Shown one piece after another: positions 1 to 7,786 of a stretch of DNA of 13,258 nt (position 1 is its first letter; each line of letters begins with the position of its first letter). Origin of the DNA: an uncultured Collinsella sp. (GTDB lineage Bacteria; Actinomycetota; Coriobacteriia; Coriobacteriales; Coriobacteriaceae); NCBI GenBank assembly GCA_900544725.1, contig UQWK01000056.1:1-13258 (forward strand), in the 5' to 3' direction. The position numbers and the translations under genes are program-made. The notes beneath the pieces are model-generated. The model saw only the letters and a program-made list of their open reading frames with translations, was not told where the DNA came from and ran no database searches.

Positions 1-2202
1 AACGGAAACAAGCTGGCGTACGCAGTCCTCGATCATATTCTTGGCAGACGCCGATTTGACTGGCGAATACTCACTGCCGTAGACATAAAACGTTCCATGC
101 AGCACCGCCTGGCGCATAAGGTCCTCTGCACACTTATCCAGAGCAACGCGCTCTTCCTGCTTGCCGCGCAAGATCGAAGCCACCACTTCGCTGCGATTGT
201 CTGCCTGACGGCTATTGAGGTATTGCTCAATACATGCCGACTGATACAGACAGTCGTAATAATCCTGCTGGGAATCGAGCACCACAATGGCCTCTCCCCT
301 GCTAGAGTTAAGGAGCAGGTCCTCGCGCGAAAGGATCGGGGTGCCATCCACACCAGAAATAACGCGCAGTGCCAGCCCCGACGCGCTGTTAAAACGGGTG
401 TCGTCCAGATATTCCTCAACGTCAAAAACGTTTTTGCCGACCGTCACCTTGGCGTTTTCGAAGACCTGCCTAAACATGATCTGTGCAGCCTTGGACGCAA
501 TCTTCGCAGCATCCGGCTGCACGCGCGAAATCTGCTGGGCAATCTCCCGCTCTTCGTCGGTTAGGTACTTATACGTTTCGCCATTGCGAGCCACATAGTT
601 TTGGCGCACCAAACGCTCCAGGGACTGCGAAATCTGCTCGCGAACGTCAATACGGTCGGTGCGGACATCGTCAGTCATAAGGGTAATTAGGTTTTCAACG
701 TTTGCCGGCATGTCCTTATCGACATACAGAATCAAGAAAAGCAGCTTGAGTACCGGAATGTCGCATTCCTCAAGACCCTGCCCCTTTTGGGCGGCATCCG
801 CCGCTCGAAGAACTACACGACGATGATAGTCCTCGAGCGACGTCGAGATCGTATTGTAGAAACGCCAAAGCGGAACCAGCGCGTTCTGGTCCTTGTCCTC
901 TATGCATCGAGCGGAGTCTTGAAAGCCGCTCAGCATGGAACGTTCGGCACTTGAGCTGTTTTTTCCGGACGCGCCATGATTGCGCAGCTCGTCCATGATT
1001 TTTTGAATGAGCTTAAACTGGTAATCAGCAAACGGATACGTGCTGGCGAAGTCTTCGGCGCCCTCGTAGCCAATTAGATCGGCCGCCGCATCCTTAAAGC
1101 TATACAAGTTGCTGAGGACCGCCGAGCGCTCCTGATACTCAGCTTTCAGCAAGTCGTTCGCATCCTGATTTTTCGCCAAAATGCGGCGACGAATAACTTC
1201 ATCGGCGCACGAGCTGCTCAGCGACAAACGTGTATTAAAGCGGTCCTGAATCTTGGAGAAGTCACTGCCCTTAACCTTGGTAATTTGATCAATCGCCTGC
1301 TGTCCGGTGACCATGACCCACACGCGGCCGCCGCACTTGGTGCCCAGCGCCTCGACAATGCTCTGCAAGTTCAGCATAAGCTCGGTATCGCTCGCGATAA
1401 ACTGGCTCATCTCATCGGCCATAAAGATCATGCGATATGAGCCGCCGCATTCTTGCTCGCGACGTTTTGTGTATTTAGCAATATCGTCGGTAAGCTGGTC
1501 AATTGAAAAATCATTGCTTTCCGATTTTTCATACCAACGCTCCGCCTCGTCCTTGCTCATGACGCCCGTGCGACTGAGCGCCTCGATAACGTCGTCGGAG
1601 TTAAAGTCGTAGTCCTCGCGGCCATCGACCCAGGGACTATCAGTAATCTCTTCGAATGCGGCACGGAATTCCTGAGTTTTACCGGCGTCGTCAATACGAC
1701 GCTCCAAGCGAGCGAGCTTAAAATCTGCACCGTAGAACCCACGGCTCTCGTAATACATCTTGGCAAAAATTCGCGCAACCGCGCTGCCATCCTTATTGAG
1801 CGGGCTTTTGATGCCCATATTAAAGAGGATAGCGTCGGTCGTCACGCCCGCCGCGCGCTTCGCTTTGTCGGCAAGTTCGGCATCTTCAAAACGCGGGGCA
1901 ATATACTCAATCGCAGTTTTACCTGCCGCCTCACGGTTCGTGAACAGGTAGCTAAGCATCTTGAGGAAGTGGGATTTACCCGAGCCAAACGAACCGCTAA
2001 TCCACACGCCAACTTTGTCCGTCGGAACATCGAAAGCCCGATCATACGCATCGAAAAGCGTCTTGAAATGGCGACGAAGCTCGTCGGTCACAACATATTC
2101 GTTCAGCTCTTGCCTGACACTGCCGTCATCCTCCTGATCGACCTTAATAACACCGTTAATGTTTCGGTCGATATCGTGCTCAAACATATCTTTGATCTTC
2201 AT
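1..2202 (-). CDS. brxC: BrxC, BREX P-loop ATPase (C-terminus cut off by window edge)
   Basis: The frame is open without a stop for 734 codons from an ATG at 2202 to the window edge, so this is the N-terminal part of a protein that is usually about 1,100-1,200 residues. Near the N-terminus is a Walker A motif, GSFGSGKSHFLKML (G70-S77 and following). A Walker B-like segment, IFMADEMSQF, has D263-E264. This layout, with brxA and brxB just upstream, is typical of BrxC (PglY-like), the large ATPase of BREX. BREX methylates host DNA and blocks replication of unmodified phage; the exact role of BrxC ATP hydrolysis is not settled. The start is 30 nt after the brxB stop, with GAAAGG about 8 nt upstream. 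The codons are more A/T-rich than in serC and serA. The methylase pglX, pglZ and brxL would be expected beyond the left edge and cannot be seen. Confidence 0.9.
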   Translation of the reverse strand, partial: MKIKDMFEHDIDRNINGVIKVDQEDDGSVRQELNEYVVTDELRRHFKTLFDAYDRAFDVPTDKVGVWISGSFGSGKSHFLKMLSYLFTNREAAGKTAIEYIAPRFEDAELADKAKRAAGVTTDAILFNMGIKSPLNKDGSAVARIFAKMYYESRGFYGADFKLARLERRIDDAGKTQEFRAAFEEITDSPWVDGREDYDFNSDDVIEALSRTGVMSKDEAERWYEKSESNDFSIDQLTDDIAKYTKRREQECGGSYRMIFMADEMSQFIASDTELMLNLQSIVEALGTKCGGRVWVMVTGQQAIDQITKVKGSDFSKIQDRFNTRLSLSSSCADEVIRRRILAKNQDANDLLKAEYQERSAVLSNLYSFKDAAADLIGYEGAEDFASTYPFADYQFKLIQKIMDELRNHGASGKNSSSAERSMLSGFQDSARCIEDKDQNALVPLWRFYNTISTSLEDYHRRVVLRAADAAQKGQGLEECDIPVLKLLFLILYVDKDMPANVENLITLMTDDVRTDRIDVREQISQSLERLVRQNYVARNGETYKYLTDEEREIAQQISRVQPDAAKIASKAAQIMFRQVFENAKVTVGKNVFDVEEYLDDTRFNSASGLALRVISGVDGTPILSREDLLLNSSRGEAIVVLDSQQDYYDCLYQSACIEQYLNSRQADNRSEVVASILRGKQEERVALDKCAEDLMRQAVLHGTFYVYGSEYSPVKSASAKNMIEDCVRQLVSV

Positions 2203-2232
2203 AGGAATGCCTTTCGATGACCAGAAACGTTT

Positions 2233-2847
2233 TTAGAGTTGGTTAAACGCGCGATAGTAGTTGCCGTCGGCAATCGTGCCAAACAGCTTTAACTGCTGCC
2301 CGTCATAGGTGCCGGGGTAAAACATAACGACGGGGATATCGGAAAATACCGGCTGAATAGACTCGAGAATGATGTGGGCACGCATGAACGGGTAAATCTT
2401 GCCAACGCCCGTGATAATCAGAACGTCGCGTCCGCGCTTCGGCTCGCCGTATCTCTCGATAAAGCTGTCGTGAATGAACTCGAGGTACTTCTCGGGCCCC
2501 ACTCGGCTCTGCATGCGTTGTAAGAAGTGATCGCTGCCTCGTTTTTCCTCGAGGGCACTCATCTTTTCCAAGATGCCGCGTTTTTCGCAAATGCCGATAA
2601 ACACGCTCCACAGATCGAACGAAACAATGTTAGGGGCGTCGTTTTTTGCCTGGCGCTCGCGTGCGCTATCATCCACTAGCTGCTGAGTCAGAGCGCGCAC
2701 CTGGTCTTCTTGCCTAGCTGCATATGGATAGATATAGAGTGGAACCTCGCCACCCAAGCTACGACAATTCAAAAACTCGGGGTCGTGGAATTTGGAACGA
2801 ATGAGCTCAAAGCTCATATCGATTAAAGGCAACTCGGTTGCTGTCAT
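2233..2847 (-). CDS. brxB: BrxB, BREX protein (DUF1788)
   Basis: The protein has 204 residues and matches the DUF1788/BrxB family in size and in typical segments: an N-terminal half around FHDPEFLNCRSLGGEVPLYI, a central FDLWSVF segment, and a C-terminal half with LIITGVGKIYPFMRAH and PVVMFYPGTYDGQQLKLFG. BrxB is a small core BREX protein of unknown biochemical role, always found between BrxA and the BrxC ATPase. The ATG at 2847 is preceded by AGGAGT at good spacing. The gene begins 9 nt after the brxA stop, so the two are clearly co-transcribed. No catalytic motif is visible. Family assignment rests on sequence recall and the brxA-B-C order. Confidence 0.9.
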   Translation of the reverse strand: MTATELPLIDMSFELIRSKFHDPEFLNCRSLGGEVPLYIYPYAARQEDQVRALTQQLVDDSARERQAKNDAPNIVSFDLWSVFIGICEKRGILEKMSALEEKRGSDHFLQRMQSRVGPEKYLEFIHDSFIERYGEPKRGRDVLIITGVGKIYPFMRAHIILESIQPVFSDIPVVMFYPGTYDGQQLKLFGTIADGNYYRAFNQL

Positions 2848-2856
2848 CTCGCACTC

Positions 2857-3480
2857 CTATTCCGTTATGCCAAAGGCAGGCAGAACCGCGGCATCGTCGT
2901 TGGCCCGAACGCAACGCTCGAGCTCAAAATCGAGCAATAGCGGGCGAAGGGCTTCAGTTTTGCGGCTATACAATCCAGCACCCTCTATACAGTTGACGAG
3001 GACTTGGCGCACTTTATTGCACGTAGCATCCGACCACGTTGCAACGCGATCGTCCTGCGCGCGAAGCCCTTCGATAAACGTAACGATCTCCGATTTTCGA
3101 AGCGAGAGATCAAAAAGACTGAACTTAGGGGCAATCACGCACGTCATAAAGTCCCAGACAACTCGGTTGTCGCACATCATTGCATACAGGTTGACCTGCG
3201 CAAGCTGTTCGAGCGAACCATGCGCAGCAAGATTAATCAGGCTCGCGCGCACGCCTTCGTCTTCGCTAAGAGCCAACAACCGGCGGCAGCAAGCACGGGC
3301 GATAGACTTTTGCTCACGCTCAGTAGGATATTGAAAGAGATTTTGGACGGTGACCTTTTCAATTATCTCTTTCGTATCAGAAAAGTTCTCGTCCACCATG
3401 AGGCGCGCAACGACACGCGTCTCATTAACAAGCCACTGCTCGCGTGTCATAGAACCACGATAGGTGGTGGGCATGCTCAT
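2857..3480 (-). CDS. brxA: BrxA, BREX protein (DUF1819)
   Basis: The protein has 207 residues and the features of DUF1819/BrxA. Near the N-terminus is a segment ending in NLFQYPTEREQKSIARACCRR (residues 47-67); in the middle is DNRVVWDFMTCVIAPKF; near the C-terminus is WSDATCNKVRQVL. BrxA is a small, mostly helical core BREX protein, reported to bind DNA with a NusB-like fold; its role in phage exclusion is unknown. It is the first gene of the operon, as is usual for type 1 BREX. The ATG at 3480 has GAGAGG 9 nt upstream; an in-frame ATG at 3474 is an alternative start. No BrxR/WYL regulator gene precedes it here, but a palindromic operator candidate lies 19 bp upstream. Confidence 0.9.
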   Translation of the reverse strand: MSMPTTYRGSMTREQWLVNETRVVARLMVDENFSDTKEIIEKVTVQNLFQYPTEREQKSIARACCRRLLALSEDEGVRASLINLAAHGSLEQLAQVNLYAMMCDNRVVWDFMTCVIAPKFSLFDLSLRKSEIVTFIEGLRAQDDRVATWSDATCNKVRQVLVNCIEGAGLYSRKTEALRPLLLDFELERCVRANDDAAVLPAFGITE

Positions 3481-3498
3481 GTCGCTCAGCCTCTCGAC

Positions 3499-3522
3499 GA
3501 ATCAAATAGGTACATTTGATTC
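3499..3522. promoter_or_regulatory. Perfect 9-bp inverted repeat upstream of brxA (operator candidate)
   Basis: The arms GAATCAAAT (3499-3507) and ATTTGATTC (3514-3522) are perfect reverse complements around a 6-bp spacer, AGGTAC. The repeat ends 19 bp before the brxA ATG, where it would sit over or just after the promoter. This is the arrangement of a dimeric repressor site. BREX operons are often controlled by BrxR-type WYL-domain regulators that bind such repeats, but no such gene is seen in the window, so the regulator is unknown. Confidence 0.55.
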
Positions 3523-3550
3523 ATACGACAAAACGCTTCACATCCATTGA

Positions 3551-3575
3551 GCAACATTTTGTTGCGCAACATTTT
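3551..3575. repeat. Direct repeat GCAACATTTT x2 around a 10-bp palindrome
   Basis: GCAACATTTT occurs at 3551-3560 and again at 3566-3575. The five bases between them (GTTGC) make both a GCAAC-ATTTT-GTTGC hairpin with the first copy and the perfect palindrome GTTGCGCAAC (3561-3570) with the second. Its position upstream of the brx operon suggests a regulator binding site, but this is inference. Confidence 0.4.
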
Positions 3576-3828
3576 AGCTGCAAAAACTCTCTGAACGGTA
3601 AAAATATTCTGTGAACGGCAAAGAGAGGATCTGGTTTATTGCGATTCCCGAACGGCATAAGCCGTAGGCAAACAATATGCTCCAAGAGGACTTGATGTCA
3701 TCCCGTGAAGCTGGGGGCGGCAGCGAATACGAGCGCCGAGCCAATCCCCCTCCCCCATGTAACCATCCTGTAAATCATAGCAGCGCACTCGAGTTTTACC
3801 GTGATGCGGTCGCGCCTAGCGCTCCACT

Positions 3829-3840
3829 GTGCTAAAGTAT
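3829..3840 (+). promoter_or_regulatory. Possible extended -10 promoter of serC-serA
   Basis: TGC followed by TAAAGT (hexamer at 3833-3838) fits an extended -10 element, TGnTANNNT. It would start transcription about 30 nt before the serC ATG. No good -35 hexamer is seen 17 bp upstream, so the call is weak. Confidence 0.35.
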
Positions 3841-3876
3841 CCCGAACGTTCAAACGACTACGAGGGGAACTAGAAG

Positions 3877-5000
<1,124 letters not shown>

Positions 5001-5001
<1 letters not shown>

Positions 5002-5017
5002 CCCGCAACCCGCGGGC
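5001..5017 (+). other. Short hairpin between serC and serA
   Basis: GCCCGC and GCGGGC form a perfect 6-bp stem with a 5-nt loop (aaccc), starting at the last base of the serC stop. No T-tract follows, so it is not a normal terminator. It might slow exonucleases or modulate readthrough into serA. Confidence 0.4.
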
Positions 5018-5071
5018 CGATCAGCCACTTCAAACCACCTGTTTTAGACAAACCTGCTAAGGAGTTTTTCC

Positions 5072-6235
5072 ATGCGTAAGATTAAGACCATCGACGACAT
5101 CACTAAAGACGGCAAGGTCGAATTTGGCGAGGGCTACGAGTTTGTGGGCACCGCCGAGGAGGCCGACGCCATCCTGATGCGCTCCACCGACCTGCATGGC
5201 TACGAGCTGCCCGAAGGCATCCGTGCCATCGCCCGCTGCGGCGCCGGCGTCAACAACATCCCCATCGAGGAGTACGCCAAGAAGGGCGTCGTCGTCTTTA
5301 ACTCCCCCGGCGCCAACAGCAACGCCGTCAAGGAGCTTGTCCTGGGCATGCTGGTGCTTTCGAGCCGCGGCGTAGTGCAATCGATGAACTGGGTGCGCGA
5401 CAACGCCGACGACCCCGAAATCCAGGTCGATGCCGAGAAAGCCAAGAAGGCCTTTGTGGGCCGCGAGCTCAAGGGCAAGCGCATCGGCATCATCGGTCTG
5501 GGCAACGTGGGCTCCAAGGTCGCCAACGCCTGCGTCGATCTGGGCATGGATGTCTACGGCTACGATCCGTTCATTTCCGTCGAACACGCGTGGGTGCTGA
5601 GCCGCGAAGTGCAGCGTGTGGGCACGCTCGAGGACCTCTGCCGCGGCTGCGACTACCTCACCGTGCACGTGCCCAGCAAGGCCGACACCATCGGCATGAT
5701 CAGCACCGAGCAGATTAACCTGCTGGCCCCGGGCGCCGTGCTCATCAACTACGCGCGCGAAACCATCATTGACGAGGACGCCGTCGACGCTGCCCTGCGC
5801 GAGGGCAAGCTGAGCTGGTTTAGCTGCGACTTTGCCACGCCCAAGACCGTCAAGATGCCCAACACGTTTATCACCACGCACTCGGGCGCCGGCACTGGCG
5901 AGGCCGAGGCCAACTGTGCTGATATGGCCATCAGCGAGCTCAAGGATTACCTGGAGAACGGCAACATCGCGCACAGCGTCAACTACCCCGCCTGCAGCAT
6001 GGGCAAGGCGCGCGCCGCGAGCCGCATCGCCTGCCTGCACGCCAACGTGCCCAACATGATCGGCCAGATCACGGCCATTCTCGCCAAGGACAACGCCAAC
6101 GTGCAGCGTATGACCAACGAGTCCGCTGGCGAGAACGCCTACACCATGTTCGATACCGACGAGCACCTGGACAGCAGCACCATCGAGGCTCTCAAGCAGA
6201 TTCCGTCGATGTATCGCGTGCGCGTGATCAAATAG
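5072..6235 (+). CDS. serA: D-3-phosphoglycerate dehydrogenase SerA
   Basis: SerA oxidises 3-phosphoglycerate to 3-phosphohydroxypyruvate with NAD+, the first step of serine synthesis. In this 387-residue protein, ARCGAGVNNI (54-63) is the substrate-side motif. The NAD-binding GLGNVG is at 142-147, with D165 as the likely ribose-binding acid. The catalytic arginine is R229 (NYARETIIDE) and the catalytic histidine is H270 in TTHSGAGTGEAE. Residues from about 316 form one C-terminal ACT domain, the usual serine-sensing module. Length fits the short SerA type that lacks the extra intervening domain. The glutamate of the usual DVFxxEP motif is not visible: the stretch reads CDFATPKTVKMPN. AAGGAG at 5059-5064 supports the ATG at 5072. 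The gene follows serC and precedes a strong terminator. Confidence 0.95.
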   Translation: MRKIKTIDDITKDGKVEFGEGYEFVGTAEEADAILMRSTDLHGYELPEGIRAIARCGAGVNNIPIEEYAKKGVVVFNSPGANSNAVKELVLGMLVLSSRGVVQSMNWVRDNADDPEIQVDAEKAKKAFVGRELKGKRIGIIGLGNVGSKVANACVDLGMDVYGYDPFISVEHAWVLSREVQRVGTLEDLCRGCDYLTVHVPSKADTIGMISTEQINLLAPGAVLINYARETIIDEDAVDAALREGKLSWFSCDFATPKTVKMPNTFITTHSGAGTGEAEANCADMAISELKDYLENGNIAHSVNYPACSMGKARAASRIACLHANVPNMIGQITAILAKDNANVQRMTNESAGENAYTMFDTDEHLDSSTIEALKQIPSMYRVRVIK

Positions 6236-6247
6236 CGCCGGCGCCAA

Positions 6248-6262
6248 GCCTGCCAGGCAGGC
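6248..6262 (+). other. Small hairpin upstream of the serA terminator
   Basis: GCCTGC and GCAGGC make a perfect 6-bp stem with a 3-nt loop, 12 nt after the serA stop and just ahead of the main terminator stem. It probably belongs to the 3' end structure of the serC-serA transcript. Confidence 0.4.
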
Positions 6263-6272
6263 CATGAAGCCC

Positions 6273-6307
6273 ATTCGGCCCCCGTTTTCACGAAACGGGG
6301 GCCGAAT
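6273..6307 (+). terminator. Strong terminator-like stem after serA
   Basis: A perfect 15-bp stem (6273-6287 paired with 6293-6307) has a 5-nt loop, tcacg. It contains a run of five C facing five G. The 3' side is followed only by a mixed sequence with scattered T residues, so the U-tract is weak, but the stem strength and the position 37 nt after the serA stop make it the likely operon terminator. Confidence 0.8.
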
Positions 6308-6327
6308 TCGTTGCTCCGCCTGGTTTT

Positions 6328-6504
6328 AAAATGCTACCCAGAATAAGTTTTTTCGGATAGTCGACAGTCATACCCAAATCACTGAGCACACCTGCTTTGA
6401 TAAACAGCTTTATCAGGGGCTTTAGCAGGTAAAAATCGATCTCTATATACCAGATTCAAGTTGACTGTCTATTTTCCGAAACAACTTATTCTGGATAGCA
6501 TTTT
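6328..6504. mobile_element. MITE-like element with 43-bp terminal inverted repeats
   Basis: The left arm (6328-6370) and the reverse complement of the right arm (6462-6504) agree at 38 of 43 positions. Both start with AAAATGCTA and share CCAGAATAAGTT and GACAGTCA. The 91-bp centre holds a nested hairpin: ACCTGCT (6390-6396) pairs with AGCAGGT (6424-6430), and inside it TGATAAA (6398-6404) pairs with TTTATCA (6409-6415) around CAGC. There is no coding capacity. The size and terminal repeats fit a miniature inverted-repeat transposable element, but no clear target-site duplication is seen. A structured RNA or regulatory repeat is the alternative. The DNA is much more A/T-rich than the flanking genes. 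Confidence 0.6.
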
Positions 6505-6582
6505 TATGCCCTTCCAAGGCGAAACTGAAGCCTTTTTCGCGCCCAAAACTCTAGCCCGCGTGACCGTTTTCCATCTGCACGA
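6505..6582 (+). other. Non-coding spacer with a weak terminator-like hairpin
   Basis: This is the rest of the gap between the inverted-repeat element and the end of the nuclease gene. It holds AAGGC (6516-6520) pairing with GCCTT (6530-6534), running into TTTTT (6533-6537). This might act as a weak plus-strand terminator. Nothing else is visible. Confidence 0.3.
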
Positions 6583-7632
6583 CTACATTCCCGCCCAATC
6601 GATAAAAATCTCCTCACGAAGCCGCCGTTCGAGCTCCTGCTGCCGCGGCGTCTTGTCTTTCAGCCGCACATCGAGATAGGACATGATGAGTTCCATCACC
6701 ACGCGGAAGGCATCGGGGTCGGCCAGCTGGCCATAGGTCATCAAAACGACGGGATATCCCATCGCTTGCAGCGCCGTCGTTCGGTCGGAGTCCGAAATCT
6801 TGGATTCTATGGATCCATGAATGGCTTTACCTTGGCATTCAACCAGACACTCTCGACTACCGTCCTTATTTGCCAGCAAAATATCGGCATAGCGCCTATC
6901 AAGCCCCGAAATCAGGCGGGCACTGCGCGTCATACGAATCTCAACGTTATTGGTAAGGCGCAGCCCTTCGCCGCCGCGCAACCTCGTAAGGCCAAACAGC
7001 ATCGATGCCTGGACCTCGAGCGGCGATGCCACCACCCCCGTAATGCATTTCGCGGCTCGTATGAACGATTTAGCGCCGCGGAGCCCCCGGATCTTATCGA
7101 CGTACTCTGCAAGCTCAGAGAGCTCGATCAAGGGCGGTCGTTTCCACAAGTCCGTTGGACTCCCCGAGACATCCTTTACGTTTTCCCAGCCCAACCGTGC
7201 GTCACCCCACCGGCCCCCATATGCCTGCACAAGTGCCGACTTTACCTGAGGCGCAATCTTGCACACGGCAAAGGTGCCGCACATCTCATACATGCACATA
7301 ATCAGACGCTCGTTTGAGACCGAGGAAGCCAGGGACAGCAGGGTAAAGAGTGGGGACGCGACATCGAGGCCAAACTCTGTCTGCCGCACGGAATCAAACG
7401 GCCTCTCCCCGTTCCAAACATGCCTGACAATGCGATCGCCCTTACGCCCGCAGCCGCCCTGCGCCAACACGTGTAACGGGGTGCCCAGGAAATGCTTGAC
7501 GAGCGGGTGCTCACAAAGATGCTCCCTGCGCGGATCGTCTACAGAATCGGGCAGGTCCGGCATTATCGCCAAGACCTGTGGAGGTATCCGGTGATACCGA
7601 AAGGCAGATATGTCGCACAGCATGTCGTCCAT
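6583..7632 (-). CDS. AbiEi-like protein with C-terminal PD-(D/E)XK nuclease-like region
   Basis: Predicted 349 residues from the ATG at 7632. The N-terminal two thirds (LGTPLHVLA at 49-57, LDVASPLFTLLSLA at 89-102, MYEMCG at 114-119) recall the AbiEi/viral-defence regulator-like proteins of Coriobacteriia. The C-terminal part looks like a DUF559/Vsr-type nuclease: RYADILL with D250, VECQGKAIHG with E265 and K269, then DSDRTTALQAMGYPVVLMTY (281-300), where such enzymes have a D-R-x-x-L-x-x-x-G-Y motif. It may cleave DNA, but this is inference from motif shape. The start is uncertain: the frame stays open upstream to 7992 but that part is antisense to the peptidase gene and low in complexity. 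No good ribosome binding site precedes 7632, and an ATG at 7623 is an alternative. The gene diverges from the M20 peptidase. Confidence 0.6.
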   Translation of the reverse strand: MDDMLCDISAFRYHRIPPQVLAIMPDLPDSVDDPRREHLCEHPLVKHFLGTPLHVLAQGGCGRKGDRIVRHVWNGERPFDSVRQTEFGLDVASPLFTLLSLASSVSNERLIMCMYEMCGTFAVCKIAPQVKSALVQAYGGRWGDARLGWENVKDVSGSPTDLWKRPPLIELSELAEYVDKIRGLRGAKSFIRAAKCITGVVASPLEVQASMLFGLTRLRGGEGLRLTNNVEIRMTRSARLISGLDRRYADILLANKDGSRECLVECQGKAIHGSIESKISDSDRTTALQAMGYPVVLMTYGQLADPDAFRVVMELIMSYLDVRLKDKTPRQQELERRLREEIFIDWAGM

Positions 7633-7786
7633 GAAGGGTACGTACCCGCTGCGTCGCTTGTGAACCCGCTCGGACGGCAAACGCGCTGGCTCGGCCTGCG
7701 AACGGTAAATACTGCCACGCCCACGTCGCGGATCTCTCAGGAGGCTTACAATCGGTTTGGAAAGCAAACTGATTGTGAGGTTGCAT

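Larger units (their letters stand above)
3481..3876. promoter_or_regulatory. Divergent intergenic region between brxA and serC
   Basis: This 396-bp region has no supportable gene. The brx-proximal half is A/T-rich and full of short repeats: the inverted repeat at 3499-3522, a 10-bp direct repeat (GCAACATTTT) at 3551-3560 and 3566-3575 flanking the palindrome GTTGCGCAAC, and TGAACGG at 3592 and 3612. A short hairpin, ACGGC-ataa-GCCGT, lies at 3652-3665. The serC-proximal half is G/C-rich. It must carry the outward promoters of both operons. I could not assign a convincing -35/-10 pair for brxA. Confidence 0.6.

Noticed and set aside
97..564. Open frame of 155 codons on the plus strand inside brxC
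   Set aside because: It is antisense to an intact brxC frame and shows no family resemblance.
3551..3657. Possible CRISPR array in the short direct repeats upstream of brxA
   Set aside because: The repeats are only 7-10 bp, of different kinds, and with spacing of 5-30 bp. No regular 25-37-bp repeats or spacers are present.
5057..6274. Open frame of 405 codons on the minus strand opposite serA
   Set aside because: It is the antisense shadow of a G/C-rich gene: a composition-driven, His/Gly/Val/Ala-rich product with no recognisable family, while serA on the other strand is unmistakable.
6461..6679. Open frame of 72 codons starting in the right arm of the MITE-like element
   Set aside because: It begins inside a terminal inverted repeat, lacks a ribosome binding site and runs antisense into the nuclease gene.
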